Under the pieces are notes generated by a model. The model had not been told where the DNA came from. It did not search any database and saw only the letters and a program-made list of their open reading frames with translations. The position numbers and the translations under genes are program-made. DNA of 54,419 nucleotides from NCBI RefSeq assembly GCF_023111095.1, contig NZ_JALGYW010000030.1:1-54419 (forward strand). The letters are read 5' to 3'. Each line of letters opens with the position of its first letter. Positions within the stretch are counted from its first letter, which is position 1. The stretch comes from Maribellus sp. YY47. Its GTDB lineage: Bacteria > Bacteroidota > Bacteroidia > Bacteroidales > Prolixibacteraceae. This document shows, one piece after another, positions 8,266 through 18,254 of the stretch.

Positions 8266-9447
8266 TTATTCTTTTTGCCCTAGTTTTTGAAGAATTGCAT
8301 TGTATTTATCCATCTCTCCACTACGATAATAAATCTGTTTTAATGATTCAAGCGTACCAACTTCGTCGGGATTAAGCTCGTTGCATTTTTCGAAATAAGG
8401 CAAGGCCTTTTTGAGCCATTCATCACCCTTCTTCATTTCTGCCTCGTATTTAACATTGTCGCCCGCCGGAACATCTGTTGCAATCTGGAATTGATTTACC
8501 CCCCTGTTGAAATACAATGCGCCGAGGTTATAGTAGGCATTAAAAAAAGTTGGATCGACCTCTGCAGCTTTAAGGTATGCATCGACTGCTTTGCTTTCTT
8601 CTTTGAATTTTTCCAACAGCGCGCCTTTAGCAAAGTATAATCTTACATTTGTAGGATCTTGAGCAATCGCCATTTCGAGGTATTTTAAAGCATCTTCGTT
8701 TTTCCCAAGTTTCATGTACAACTCAACCATAGCCGTTAAAATATCGTTGTCATCAGGATATTTCACAAATCCTTCCTGAACTGTTTTTAAAGCGTTCACC
8801 GTGTCCTGCATCTGCATGTATGAATCGGCTATCAAACCGTAAGTTTTTGCGCCGTTATAATCATACTTTGCCGCCTCTGAATAATATTTAACCGCTTTTT
8901 CAAAATTTTCACCAAAATACGCAACCAAACCTGCGTTATAGATAACAGTTGTATCAATGGCCTCTGGATTGTCTGCTTTTACAATATCAATATTTTGAAT
9001 ATCCAATATCTGCTCAAACGACTTTAATGCTCCTTTATAATCTTTACCGCTATATTGCTCATAAGCTTTAGTCTGCAGGTCGTTGGTCAACAGCGTCAAT
9101 TTTATTTTAACACTGTTACTACTCTTTCCTTTGTCATCAAGCTCCAATGCTTTTTTATACGATTCCAGAGCAGTTGTTAACGGATCGTCGGCCAGTTTCT
9201 TAATGGCAGGATCCTTACTCTGGGCAATTGCCTGATAAATTTCACCACGAACCTCCCAGGTTTTTGGCCATGAAATAGAGTTCTCCGCCTTTTCGTTTGA
9301 GGGATCAAGCGCTTCATCAATCGCTTCCAGCGCTTTATCCAATTTGCCGCCATCTTTAAGGGTTTGGGCACTTGTTACTTTTCCCTTTTGTGCAAAAGCA
9401 CTGGAAAAATATAATATCAAGGCCAGTAGGATAAGTGATTTTTTCAT
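8266..9447 (-). CDS. Exported TPR-repeat protein, paralogue A
   Basis: The 393-residue protein has a clear signal peptide (MKKSLILLALILYFSSAFA) and then tetratricopeptide repeats through to the C-terminus. Recognisable repeats include the segments GKLDKALEAIDEALDP, AYEQYSGKDYKGALKSFEQ, NAGLVAYFGENFEKAVKYY and MVELYMKLGKNEDALKYLEM. TPR proteins are protein-binding scaffolds; no catalytic motif is visible and no specific partner can be named. The neighbour at 9711-10889 is a paralogue of almost the same length, similar over its full span, so the pair arose by tandem duplication. Each copy keeps its own promoter and terminator. Location is expected to be the periplasm. Confidence 0.85.
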   Translation of the reverse strand: MKKSLILLALILYFSSAFAQKGKVTSAQTLKDGGKLDKALEAIDEALDPSNEKAENSISWPKTWEVRGEIYQAIAQSKDPAIKKLADDPLTTALESYKKALELDDKGKSSNSVKIKLTLLTNDLQTKAYEQYSGKDYKGALKSFEQILDIQNIDIVKADNPEAIDTTVIYNAGLVAYFGENFEKAVKYYSEAAKYDYNGAKTYGLIADSYMQMQDTVNALKTVQEGFVKYPDDNDILTAMVELYMKLGKNEDALKYLEMAIAQDPTNVRLYFAKGALLEKFKEESKAVDAYLKAAEVDPTFFNAYYNLGALYFNRGVNQFQIATDVPAGDNVKYEAEMKKGDEWLKKALPYFEKCNELNPDEVGTLESLKQIYYRSGEMDKYNAILQKLGQKE

Positions 9448-9481
9448 AACATAAGTATTTTTTTGATGCTTAAAAGTTACT

Positions 9482-9512
9482 TAAAAATAGATATTATTAG
9501 TTTTAAAGCAAA
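9482..9512 (-). promoter_or_regulatory. Promoter of TPR paralogue A
   Basis: TTTG (9509-9512, minus strand) and TATTTTTA (9482-9489) are 19 bases apart. The -7 box differs from TAnnTTTG in its last base. The same -7 sequence and spacing are seen in front of paralogue B, which supports both calls. Confidence 0.6.
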
Positions 9513-9657
9513 CACATGCCTTGGAAATCAATAAATTACTCAGGATCCAAATTATCTTCTTCATTTCAAATTGAATCTCCGCCAGAACGCTCACTGCCAT
9601 TGACAACAGCTTGTCTGAACAGTTTCTTTATCAAATTTTCGCAAAGTTCAAAGCATA

Positions 9658-9688
9658 AAAAAACCGCCCCTATCCGGAGCGGTTTTCC
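9658..9688 (-). terminator. Terminator of TPR paralogue B
   Basis: AAAACCGC pairs with GCGGTTTT around an 11-base loop that can itself close partly (CC/GG). It lies 23 bases beyond the stop of the gene ending at 9711, with a T-run on the minus strand. Confidence 0.7.
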
Positions 9689-9710
9689 TAAATCTTTATT
9701 GGGATAATTC

Positions 9711-10889
9711 TTACTGACCTAATTTCTCAAGAACAGCATTGTATTTATCCATCGCTTTCATTCTGTAGTATAAGTTTTTCAACGATTCCAGCGTATTGAT
9801 GTCTTCAGCATTTAACTCCTGGCATTTTTCCATGTAAGGAAGCGCTTTTTCGAACCAAACATCTGCTTTTTTTAACTCCTCCTGGTACTTGGCATTATCG
9901 TTGGCAGGAACAGCATTTGCTACCTCAATTTGTTTTACTCCTTTGTTGTAATACAAGGCACCTAAGTTGTAATAGGCATTAAAGAAACTTGCATCAACCT
10001 CTGTCGCTTTCATATAAGCGTCAACTGCTTTTTCTTCCTGACCAAATTTTTCAAGCAAAGCGCCTTTTGCAAAATAGTAAGTTACATTCGACGGATCCTG
10101 TTCAATAGCCATTTCAAGGTATTTCAAAGCCTCTTCGTTTTTATTCATTTTCATGTACAGGTCAACCATGGTCGTCAAAATAGTGTTGTCTTCAGGATAT
10201 TTCAAAAATCCTTCCTGAACTGTTTTTAACGCGTTTACAGTATCCTGCATTTGCATGTATGAATCGGTAATTAAACTGTAGGTTTTTGCCCCGTTATAAC
10301 CGTATTGAGCCACTTCGCCATAGTACTTAACGGCTTTATCAAAGTTTTTAGCATTGTAGGCTGCCAACCCTGCATTGAAAATGATAACAGTGTCAATGGC
10401 ATCCGGATTATCAGCTTTAACGATATCGAGGTTCTGAACTTCCAGAATCTGTTCGAACGACTTTAATGCGCCTTCATAGTCATTTGCACCAAACTGCTCA
10501 ACAGCCTGATTGGTAAGGTCGTTAGTTAACAATGTTAATTTGATTTTTACACCGTTACTCGCTTTTCCTTTTTCATCCAACGACAAAGCCTTTTTATACG
10601 ACTCCAAAGCTATCGCCAACGGATCATCAGCGAGCTTTTTAATATTTGCATCTTTACTTTGAGCAATTGCCTGGTAGATTTCACCACGTACTTCCCATGT
10701 TTTTGGCCATGGAATAGATTTCTCCGTCTTTTCGTCCGATGGATCTATTGCCTGGTTAATAGCCTCCAGCGCTTTGTCCAATTTACCGCTATCTTTAAAG
10801 GTCTGTGCACTTGTCACTTTGCCTTTCTGAGCAAATGCTCCTGAAACAGAAAGTACCAAGGCAAGTAGAATAATTGTTTTTTTCATCAC
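9711..10889 (-). CDS. Exported TPR-repeat protein, paralogue B
   Basis: The 392-residue protein has an N-terminal signal peptide (residues 1-20, MMKKTIILLALVLSVSGAFA) and TPR repeats over the rest. It is the tandem paralogue of the gene at 8266-9447: both share KGKVTSAQTFKD or a close variant after the signal, the SIPWPKTWEVRGEIYQAIA-like segment and near-identical repeat blocks such as TVNALKTVQEGF. Function is unknown beyond a scaffold role in the periplasm. The start could be either of two adjacent methionine codons. It lies downstream of gyrA but has its own promoter at 10921-10951. Confidence 0.85.
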   Translation of the reverse strand: MMKKTIILLALVLSVSGAFAQKGKVTSAQTFKDSGKLDKALEAINQAIDPSDEKTEKSIPWPKTWEVRGEIYQAIAQSKDANIKKLADDPLAIALESYKKALSLDEKGKASNGVKIKLTLLTNDLTNQAVEQFGANDYEGALKSFEQILEVQNLDIVKADNPDAIDTVIIFNAGLAAYNAKNFDKAVKYYGEVAQYGYNGAKTYSLITDSYMQMQDTVNALKTVQEGFLKYPEDNTILTTMVDLYMKMNKNEEALKYLEMAIEQDPSNVTYYFAKGALLEKFGQEEKAVDAYMKATEVDASFFNAYYNLGALYYNKGVKQIEVANAVPANDNAKYQEELKKADVWFEKALPYMEKCQELNAEDINTLESLKNLYYRMKAMDKYNAVLEKLGQ

Positions 10890-10920
10890 TTCAGAATTTT
10901 GTTGTTACTTAAATATTTCT

Positions 10921-10951
10921 TAAAAATAGATGTTTTCACTGTTTAAGCAAG
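10921..10951 (-). promoter_or_regulatory. Promoter of TPR paralogue B
   Basis: CTTG (10948-10951, minus strand) and TATTTTTA (10921-10928) are 19 bases apart. The -7 box and the spacing are the same as in front of paralogue A, although much of the spacer differs. This suggests the promoter was duplicated with the gene and conserved. Confidence 0.55.
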
Positions 10952-10973
10952 TTTATGCTTTAAGAATCAAAAA

Positions 10974-13484
10974 CTATTCCTGATCCAGGTTATTGTCTTC
11001 ATTTTCAATTGATTCTCCGGCATCTTCATCACCATTTCCATTGGTTTCGTCGACCGCAACACGTGCCACAGAAGCAATCCTGTCATCACCTCTTAAGTTA
11101 ATTACCCGAACGCCCTGCGTTGCTCTACCCAACACAGAGATCGAACTCACAGCAACGCGAATAGTAATACCGTTTTGGGTAATGATCATCAGGTCATTTT
11201 GGTCTGAAACATTTTTAATGGCAATCAGCTCGCCTGTTTTCTCGGTAACATTGATGGTTTTTACTCCTTTTCCACCTCTGTTTGTTACCCTGTAATCATC
11301 AATTTTAGAACGTTTTCCGTATCCGTTTTCGGATATTACCAGGATATCTTCGTTCTCATCCTGTACACAAATCATACCAATCACTTCATCACTATCGCTA
11401 CCAAGGCTTACACCACGTACTCCTGAGGCAGTTCTTCCGATTGGCCTAACAATGCTTTCGTTGAAACGGATGGCTTTACCTGAACGAACCGCCAGCATCA
11501 TTTCGCTGCTGCCGTTTGTCAATCGAGCTTCAAGCAACTGGTCACCGTCTTTAATAGTAATTGCGTTTACACCGTTCTGACGTGGGCGGGAATAAGCTTC
11601 CAGCGTAGTTTTCTTGATAATCCCCTTCTTGGTTGCTAAAATGATATAATTATTATTGATGAATTCCTGGTCGGTAAGTGTCTTCACATTAATAAATGTC
11701 AACACTTTATCATCGGGCTCAATGTTCAGAATATTCTGGATGGCACGTCCTTTAGAAGCTCTTGTCCCTTCCGGAATCTGGTAAACCTTCAACCAATAAC
11801 ACTTTCCTTTTGCGGTAAACAGTAAGAGCGTATTGTGCATCGATGCAATAAAAAGATGTTCAAGGAAATCTTCATCGCGGGTAGTACTTCCTTTTGAACC
11901 AATCCCTCCTCTTCCCTGTGTACGGAACTCAGTAAGAGGAGTACGCTTAATGTATCCCAGGTGAGAAATGGTGATCACCATATCTTCATCGGCATAAAAA
12001 TCTTCAGGATTGAATTCTTCAGCATTTGGAATTACCTCGGTACGACGATCATCGCCATACTTTTGTTTCATTTCCCTCAGCTCTTCCTTGATGATATCCA
12101 TCCTCATATTTATATCAGCCAAAACCTTTTTCAGGTATTCGATCTGAGCCATTATCTCTTCGTACTCTTTATGCAACTTGTCTTGTTCCAGACCTGTTAA
12201 CTGACGCAGTCGCATTTCAACGATCGCACGAGACTGAATTTCGCTTAACTCGAAACGTTCCATCAATCGGATACGTGCTTCTTCCGGTGTTGAAGAACTA
12301 CGAATAATGGCAATCACTTCGTCGATGTTGTCGCTTGCAATAATTAGTCCTTCGAGGATATGCGCGCGTTTTTCGGCCTGTTCCAGTTCGTATTGAGTAC
12401 GCCGGGTAACTACCTCGTGACGGTGATCGACAAAGTGAACGATCAGTTCCTTCAGATTCAGCGTTTTGGGACGACCGTGAACCAAAGCAATGTTATTTAC
12501 ACTGAAACTGGTTTGCAACTGCGTATATTTGTAGAGTTTATTTAACACTACGTTGCTCATTGCATCACGTTTCAGGTCGTAAACCACACGCATTCCTTCT
12601 CTGTCCGACTCGTCGTTAACATTCGAGATGCCTTCGATCTTTTTATCGTTTACCAGATCAGCCGTTTTTTGAATCATTTCGGCCCGGTTCACCATGTAAG
12701 GAATTTCGGTCACCACAATTTTCTCGCGACCTCCTTCATTTTCAATATGCGCCTTACCGCGAACAATAATACGACCACGACCGGTTTCATAAGCATCTTT
12801 TACGCCCTGATATCCGTAAATGATACCTCCGGTTGGAAAGTCAGGCGCTTTAATAATTTCGACCAACTCATCGATGGTGATGTCGCGGTTGTCGATATAG
12901 GCAATTGTCGCATCTATCGTGTCGCTCAGGTTATGGGGCGGCATATTGGTGGCCATACCTACTGCAATACCCGACGCTCCGTTGATTAACAGTTGCGGGA
13001 TTTTTGTTGGTAATACTTTCGGTTCACTCAGCGATTCATCAAAGTTGGGCTGGAAATCAACCGTGTTTTTTTCCAGGTCGGCCAATGTTTCTTCTGCAAT
13101 TCTGGACATTCTTGCCTCGGTATAACGCATCGCCGCAGGGCTGTCGCCGTCTACCGATCCAAAGTTTCCCTGTCCGTCAACCAGCGGATAACGCAATGAC
13201 CAGTTCTGGGCCATACGCACCATGGTAAAATATACTGATGAGTCTCCGTGTGGGTGATACTTACCAAGCACCTCCCCTACAATTCTAGCAGACTTCTTAT
13301 ACGGCCTGTTTGACAAAGTTCCTAATTCGTGCATCCCGAACAAAACACGGCGGTGCACCGGTTTAAAACCATCTCGCACATCAGGCAATGCACGGGATAC
13401 AATCACAGACATTGAATAATCGATGTAAGCAGACTTCATCTGCTCCTCAATGTTTATTCTGATAATCTTTTCTCCTTCTGACAT
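10974..13484 (-). CDS. gyrA: DNA gyrase subunit A
   Basis: The 836-residue protein is a full-length GyrA, the DNA cleavage-reunion subunit of gyrase. The catalytic tyrosine is Tyr121 ([10 protein letters not shown]). The C-terminal beta-pinwheel carries a GyrA-box-like motif ([11 protein letters not shown]), which favours gyrase over topoisomerase IV (ParC). The quinolone-determining region reads [17 protein letters not shown]: Ser82 corresponds to E. coli Ser83, while Phe86 stands where E. coli has Asp87. The C-terminus is acidic ([14 protein letters not shown]). Start ATG at 13484 is preceded by an AAGGAGA Shine-Dalgarno-like sequence, stronger than is usual in this phylum. Confidence 0.97.
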   Translation of the reverse strand: MSEGEKIIRINIEEQMKSAYIDYSMSVIVSRALPDVRDGFKPVHRRVLFGMHELGTLSNRPYKKSARIVGEVLGKYHPHGDSSVYFTMVRMAQNWSLRYPLVDGQGNFGSVDGDSPAAMRYTEARMSRIAEETLADLEKNTVDFQPNFDESLSEPKVLPTKIPQLLINGASGIAVGMATNMPPHNLSDTIDATIAYIDNRDITIDELVEIIKAPDFPTGGIIYGYQGVKDAYETGRGRIIVRGKAHIENEGGREKIVVTEIPYMVNRAEMIQKTADLVNDKKIEGISNVNDESDREGMRVVYDLKRDAMSNVVLNKLYKYTQLQTSFSVNNIALVHGRPKTLNLKELIVHFVDHRHEVVTRRTQYELEQAEKRAHILEGLIIASDNIDEVIAIIRSSSTPEEARIRLMERFELSEIQSRAIVEMRLRQLTGLEQDKLHKEYEEIMAQIEYLKKVLADINMRMDIIKEELREMKQKYGDDRRTEVIPNAEEFNPEDFYADEDMVITISHLGYIKRTPLTEFRTQGRGGIGSKGSTTRDEDFLEHLFIASMHNTLLLFTAKGKCYWLKVYQIPEGTRASKGRAIQNILNIEPDDKVLTFINVKTLTDQEFINNNYIILATKKGIIKKTTLEAYSRPRQNGVNAITIKDGDQLLEARLTNGSSEMMLAVRSGKAIRFNESIVRPIGRTASGVRGVSLGSDSDEVIGMICVQDENEDILVISENGYGKRSKIDDYRVTNRGGKGVKTINVTEKTGELIAIKNVSDQNDLMIITQNGITIRVAVSSISVLGRATQGVRVINLRGDDRIASVARVAVDETNGNGDEDAGESIENEDNNLDQE

Positions 13485-13488
13485 TATA

Positions 13489-13534
13489 TCTCCTTTTTTT
13501 CCTTATTATCATTTTTAAAAGACCCACAAAAATA
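13489..13534 (-). promoter_or_regulatory. gyrA leader: Shine-Dalgarno-like site and candidate -7 box
   Basis: On the minus strand AAGGAGA (13489-13495) ends 4 bases before the gyrA ATG. TATTTTTG (13527-13534) matches TAnnTTTG about 43 bases upstream of the start. A TTTG -33 box at 19 bases is not evident. Confidence 0.4.
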
Positions 13535-13753
13535 GTAAAATCATTGGTTTTTAGGGTCTGCAGTTGTGCCTTTTCCGAAACCAAAAAACAGAAGATATCA
13601 ACAACGCAACTGTCATAAATTCATACATTAAACCAGAGGATTTAATAACTTCTGCCATTTCGGTAACATCGCCTTTGAATTTTTGAGTAATTTAGGCTTT
13701 CAACCTTTTGGGAACAGAATTTGTTGAAACGAAGTAAAACACAGAATAATTAT

Positions 13754-16276
13754 ATGGATTCACAATTTTCACCAAGGATAAAGGACATAATAGGTTACAG
13801 CCGGGAAGAAGCTATCCGTTTGGGAAATGATTACATTGGACAAGAGCACCTTTTTCTTGGAATTCTAAGAGATGGTGAAGGCACTGCCACTGATATTCTG
13901 GAAAACCTGGGTATCGATCTGGCAGAGATCAAGCAACTTGTTGAAAAGAAAATCAGAACAGATAAAGAAATAAATGGGAAAGCAGACATTGTTATGCTTA
14001 AATCCACCGAAAAAACGTTGAAACTGATTTATCTCGAAGCCCGCTCATTTAAAAGTGTCACTGCCAACAGTGGGCATCTTTTGCTGGCTATTCTGAAAGA
14101 CAGTAATTGTTTGGTAACTCAACTATTAATAGAGATGGGAGTTAATTATTACATGGTTAAATCGCAACTTCAGGATTACAAATATCCGGAAGCAAAGTCG
14201 GATTTTCCGGAAGGCGAGGACGAAGGACCGGAAGGATTTGCCAAAAATCCATCGGGACCGCAATCCGGTAAAAAAGGCGCCGGAGCAAAATCAGACACGC
14301 CTGTGCTCGACAATTTTGGAATCGACATTACCAAGCTGGCAGAAGAAGGCAGTCTGGATCCAATTGTGGGGCGGGAAAAAGAAATTGAACGTCTGCCCCA
14401 GATATTAAGCCGGAGGAAAAAGAACAATCCCATATTGATTGGAGAACCGGGTGTCGGGAAGTCGGCCATTGCAGAGGGACTGGCGCTCAGGATCATCGGC
14501 AAAAAGGTTTCCCGGATTTTATTTGACAAACGTGTTGTTAGTCTGGATATAGCTTCGATTGTTGCCGGAACAAAATACCGCGGACAGTTTGAGGAAAGAA
14601 TGAAAGCCATCTTGAATGAACTGGCTAAAGTTAATAACGTAATCCTGTTTATCGACGAGATTCATACCATTGTTGGTGCAGGTGGAGCTACCGGTTCGCT
14701 TGATGCCGCCAACATGTTAAAACCGGCACTGGCACGAGGCGACATTCAATGTATTGGTGCAACTACGCTTGACGAATACCGTCAGCAGATCGAAAAAGAC
14801 GGAGCGCTGGAAAGAAGGTTCCAGAAGGTTATGGTCGATCCTACTTCTATTGATGAAACAATTGAAATTCTCAACAATATTAAGCAGCGGTACGAAGATC
14901 ACCACAACGTAATTTATACCAAAGAAGCGATCGATAGCTGTGTAAAACTCACGGCCCGCTACATTACCGATCGGTATCTTCCTGACAAAGCCATCGATGC
15001 TTTGGATGAAGCCGGATCACGCGTTCATATTTCAAATATAAACGTACCCGAAAAGATCGTTAAGCTGGAGGAAAAAATCGAAAAGACCAAGGAAGAAAAG
15101 ATTGCTGCAGTTAAAAGTCAAAATTTTGAACTGGCTGCCAATTTCAGGGATAAAGAGAAAAACCTGTTGACTTTGCTTGATCAGGAAAAAGAACGTTGGG
15201 AAAAAGAGCTGATCAATCATCGTGAAATCGTAGACGAGCACAAGGTGGCCGAAGTAGTTGCCATGATGTCCGGAGTTCCCGTTCAGCGTATTGCACAGGC
15301 CGAAGGGAAACGATTAATGAGCATGGGTCATGACCTGAAAGGGAAAGTCATTGGCCAGGACGAAGCGATAGAAAAAATTGTAAAAGCGATACAGCGCAAC
15401 CGTGCCGGCTTGAAAGATCCCAACCGCCCGATTGGTTCGTTCATTTTCTTAGGCCCTACCGGTGTAGGTAAAACCCAGCTGGCAAAAGTTCTGGCAACCT
15501 ATCTTTTTGATTCACTTGATTCGCTCATTCGGGTTGACATGAGTGAGTACATGGAAAAATTTGCCGTATCGAGATTGGTTGGTGCTCCTCCCGGATATGT
15601 TGGTTACGAAGAAGGCGGACAATTAACAGAGAAAGTCAGAAGAAAACCGTATTCGGTAGTATTGCTCGACGAAATCGAGAAAGCACATCCCGATGTATTC
15701 CATTTACTGCTTCAGTTATTGGACGAAGGAAGACTTACCGATAGTTTGGGACGTAACATCGATTTCAAAAATACGATTGTCATTATGACTTCCAATATCG
15801 GTTCGCGCCAGTTGAAAGAGTTTGGGAGAGGTGTTGGTTTTGCAACCAACCAAACACCGGAACAGGAAAACGAGCATGCAAAATACATCGTACAAAAGGC
15901 CTTGAAAAAAGCTTTTGCGCCTGAGTTCCTCAACCGTATTGATGACGTAATCATGTTTAATCAACTCGAGAAAAAACACATTCATCAAATTATCGACATC
16001 GAAATTGATGGTTTGTACAAGCGAGTTGAAGCGTTGAATTACAAATTGAAGATTTCACCTGCAGCTAAAGACTTTATCGCAGAAAAAGGATATGACCCGC
16101 AATTTGGAGCGCGTCCGTTAAAAAGAGCGATTCAGAAATACCTGGAAGATGAAATGGCGGAGATTATTATCAAAGCTTCGATCACCGACGGCGATACCAT
16201 TTCGGTTGGCTACGACAAAAAGAAAGACCGCTTACAGATGCGGATATTATCGAATAATAAAGCATTGAAAGAATAA
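13754..16276 (+). CDS. clpC: ATP-dependent Clp protease ATP-binding subunit ClpC
   Basis: From the ATG at 13754 the protein has 840 residues and begins MDSQFSPRIKDIIGYSREEA; an upstream TTG would add 11 residues unlike the family, so ATG is preferred. Domains in order are the Clp N-domain, AAA module 1 (Walker A GEPGVGKSA, Walker B LFIDEIH), a UVR motif in the middle region (SQNFELAANFRDKEK), AAA module 2 (Walker A GPTGVGKTQ) and the D2 small domain. A VGF tripeptide in the second module (GRGVGFA) resembles the loop that docks on ClpP. ClpC unfolds proteins and feeds them to ClpP. A shared terminator separates it from the convergent phosphatase gene. Confidence 0.95.
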   Translation: MDSQFSPRIKDIIGYSREEAIRLGNDYIGQEHLFLGILRDGEGTATDILENLGIDLAEIKQLVEKKIRTDKEINGKADIVMLKSTEKTLKLIYLEARSFKSVTANSGHLLLAILKDSNCLVTQLLIEMGVNYYMVKSQLQDYKYPEAKSDFPEGEDEGPEGFAKNPSGPQSGKKGAGAKSDTPVLDNFGIDITKLAEEGSLDPIVGREKEIERLPQILSRRKKNNPILIGEPGVGKSAIAEGLALRIIGKKVSRILFDKRVVSLDIASIVAGTKYRGQFEERMKAILNELAKVNNVILFIDEIHTIVGAGGATGSLDAANMLKPALARGDIQCIGATTLDEYRQQIEKDGALERRFQKVMVDPTSIDETIEILNNIKQRYEDHHNVIYTKEAIDSCVKLTARYITDRYLPDKAIDALDEAGSRVHISNINVPEKIVKLEEKIEKTKEEKIAAVKSQNFELAANFRDKEKNLLTLLDQEKERWEKELINHREIVDEHKVAEVVAMMSGVPVQRIAQAEGKRLMSMGHDLKGKVIGQDEAIEKIVKAIQRNRAGLKDPNRPIGSFIFLGPTGVGKTQLAKVLATYLFDSLDSLIRVDMSEYMEKFAVSRLVGAPPGYVGYEEGGQLTEKVRRKPYSVVLLDEIEKAHPDVFHLLLQLLDEGRLTDSLGRNIDFKNTIVIMTSNIGSRQLKEFGRGVGFATNQTPEQENEHAKYIVQKALKKAFAPEFLNRIDDVIMFNQLEKKHIHQIIDIEIDGLYKRVEALNYKLKISPAAKDFIAEKGYDPQFGARPLKRAIQKYLEDEMAEIIIKASITDGDTISVGYDKKKDRLQMRILSNNKALKE

Positions 16277-16277
16277 A

Positions 16278-16308
16278 ATAAAAGGCCGGATTACCGGCCT
16301 TTTATTTT
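16278..16308. terminator. Bidirectional terminator between clpC and the PP2C gene
   Basis: AAAAGGCCGG pairs with CCGGCCTTTT around a 4-base loop (ATTA). A-rich and T-rich flanks let it serve both convergent genes; it overlaps the very end of the minus-strand gene. Confidence 0.9.
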
Positions 16309-18223
16309 ATCCGTTATATCGAAACGCCAGTATACTGATATCATCACTCTGCTCGGCATCTCCTGCAAACTGACGCAGGCTTTTTTCGATTCGCGTTACC
16401 ATTTCCTGAGGTTCGAGTCCTACCAGGCTTCTCAGATTTTCTTTCAGTCGTTCATGTCCATATAAAAGATTATTCGTATCATGAAGCTCTGTAACTCCAT
16501 CAGTATATAAGATAATGGTGTCTCCCTTTTCCAATTGATAACGCCCCTCGCGATAAGCCTTATCGCGATACAATCCCAACGGCAATCCATGCGAATCAGA
16601 TACCACATCGATCGTACCACTGGCTTTTATGATATAGGTGGAATTATGCGCTGCATTGCAATACACAAGTTTACCCGTGCGAATGTTCAATACTCCAAGA
16701 AATAAGGTCAGAAAAAACTGATGCATATTGTTTGAATGCAGTTCACTATTGATCCGGTATACAAGTTCAGAACTTCTTTTAATCGACAAATCAGAAGCGA
16801 TCGTCTTTATTACCGTTTGAGCAACGCTCATAAACAAAGCAGCAGGAACTCCTTTCCCCGACACATCTCCCATCGTTAACACCAGATGCTCTTCGTCTTT
16901 AAAAAAATAATCAAACAAATCGCCACTAACGATTTTTGCCGGATTGTACGAAGCAAATAAATCAATCTCCGGAATTTTGGGAAACGCAGGAAAATCAACC
17001 TTTATTAAACTCTTTTGAATTTCAGCGGCCTGCATCAAATCGGCTTGTTGTGCCTTGTTACGTTTTTCTTCTTTCGAAATCCGAAGCAGATACTGTTCGT
17101 AGCCTAATTTCATAAGGTTTAAACTGTCGGCAACCTGTTTAATTTCGTTCATCGATTCCTCGCCGGCATAAGAATTACTCGAAATATTGGTAAACTTTGT
17201 TAACTGGGAAGTGAGGCTGCTAAGTGGTTGAATTTGTTTATTCGAAATATAAGTAACAAGGATATAGATTACCAGGATTCCCAGAACCGAGAAGAAAAGC
17301 ATCTTTAAAATGGGCACATACAGGGGTTCAAACAGTTCTTTATAAGGAATAACCAGCAAAAGTATCCAACCGTTTTCTTCCATCCGCGAATAGTAAACAA
17401 AGCTTTTTTCATAATTCAATATTTCGGGATAGGCAATCACTGATCCTGAATTATTGTTACTCAGAAAATCGTCATATTTAATTTTTCTTTCCTTGTAAAC
17501 TTCCGGGGGAAGATCCTTTACATTGCGTTGAAGTATCCATTCTTTTTTCGGATGCGCAATATAGGTTCCGTCTTTCGACATCAAAATGGAATAGCCGTTC
17601 TTTCCTATTTTTATCTTATTGATGGACTCGTTCAATTCGAGTAAGGACAACTCACAAACAATTTCGCCTACTTCGGTGGTTTTATTGTTTACGGTTGAGA
17701 AAATTGGCGTATAATAAGACACAACAACATGATTGTTGCGTTTGCAAAGAATCGGTTCCGACCAGTTTTGCTTTTTCCCGTCAATCAGCATTTTATAATT
17801 TGTATGCTCACTGACACAATTCCTAAACCTTTCATTTCCCTGATAAAAATAGGTGGAATCATTCTCCCGGTAACTGAAATAATTATGATATCTAAGATTT
17901 AATGATGAGTCGATATTGATGTGAAAGGCATTAATAAACGGATACTTTCTTAACAAGTGATCGATAAATGGTTGTACATAATCTTTTTGATCATAAAAAA
18001 TAACCTGATCAGCCACATTCTGCGTCAATTCTTTGGTCGTAATCACATACTTTTTTATATCAGTCATAACTTCAGCACTGGCACTAATCGCCTTATTATC
18101 AATATTCTCTTCAATTATTTTCATATTGAAAAGAAAGTAAATCACAATAAAGGCAATAAACACGGTTACAACCGCAAGGGATATATAAATGCTTAAGCGA
18201 TACGCCAACGATTTATCTAACAT
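16307..18223 (-). CDS. Membrane sensor PP2C-type (SpoIIE/RsbU) serine phosphatase
   Basis: The 638-residue protein has a membrane segment at about residues 10-33, a large extracytoplasmic sensor region of Cache type, a second membrane segment (LKMLFFSVLGILVIYILVTY, about 305-325) and then a HAMP-like linker. A coiled coil precedes a C-terminal PP2C/SpoIIE phosphatase domain. Metal-binding signatures of that domain are seen: SGDLFDYF, TMGDVSGKGVPAALFM and LYTDGVTE, with DDISILAFRY at the end. Such proteins sense a ligand outside the cell and dephosphorylate an anti-sigma-factor antagonist. No antagonist or anti-sigma gene is next to it, so the target is unknown. It is convergent with clpC. Confidence 0.85.
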   Translation of the reverse strand: MLDKSLAYRLSIYISLAVVTVFIAFIVIYFLFNMKIIEENIDNKAISASAEVMTDIKKYVITTKELTQNVADQVIFYDQKDYVQPFIDHLLRKYPFINAFHINIDSSLNLRYHNYFSYRENDSTYFYQGNERFRNCVSEHTNYKMLIDGKKQNWSEPILCKRNNHVVVSYYTPIFSTVNNKTTEVGEIVCELSLLELNESINKIKIGKNGYSILMSKDGTYIAHPKKEWILQRNVKDLPPEVYKERKIKYDDFLSNNNSGSVIAYPEILNYEKSFVYYSRMEENGWILLLVIPYKELFEPLYVPILKMLFFSVLGILVIYILVTYISNKQIQPLSSLTSQLTKFTNISSNSYAGEESMNEIKQVADSLNLMKLGYEQYLLRISKEEKRNKAQQADLMQAAEIQKSLIKVDFPAFPKIPEIDLFASYNPAKIVSGDLFDYFFKDEEHLVLTMGDVSGKGVPAALFMSVAQTVIKTIASDLSIKRSSELVYRINSELHSNNMHQFFLTLFLGVLNIRTGKLVYCNAAHNSTYIIKASGTIDVVSDSHGLPLGLYRDKAYREGRYQLEKGDTIILYTDGVTELHDTNNLLYGHERLKENLRSLVGLEPQEMVTRIEKSLRQFAGDAEQSDDISILAFRYNG

Positions 18224-18254
18224 GGTAACTGATTTTCATCTTCCAAATTACAAT

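Noticed and set aside
10974-13484. GyrA has Phe86 where E. coli has Asp87 in the quinolone-determining region, which could be read as a resistance mutation.
   Set aside because: Ser82, the main resistance position, is unchanged, and from memory Phe in the second position is common in Bacteroidota GyrA. It is best treated as lineage-specific.
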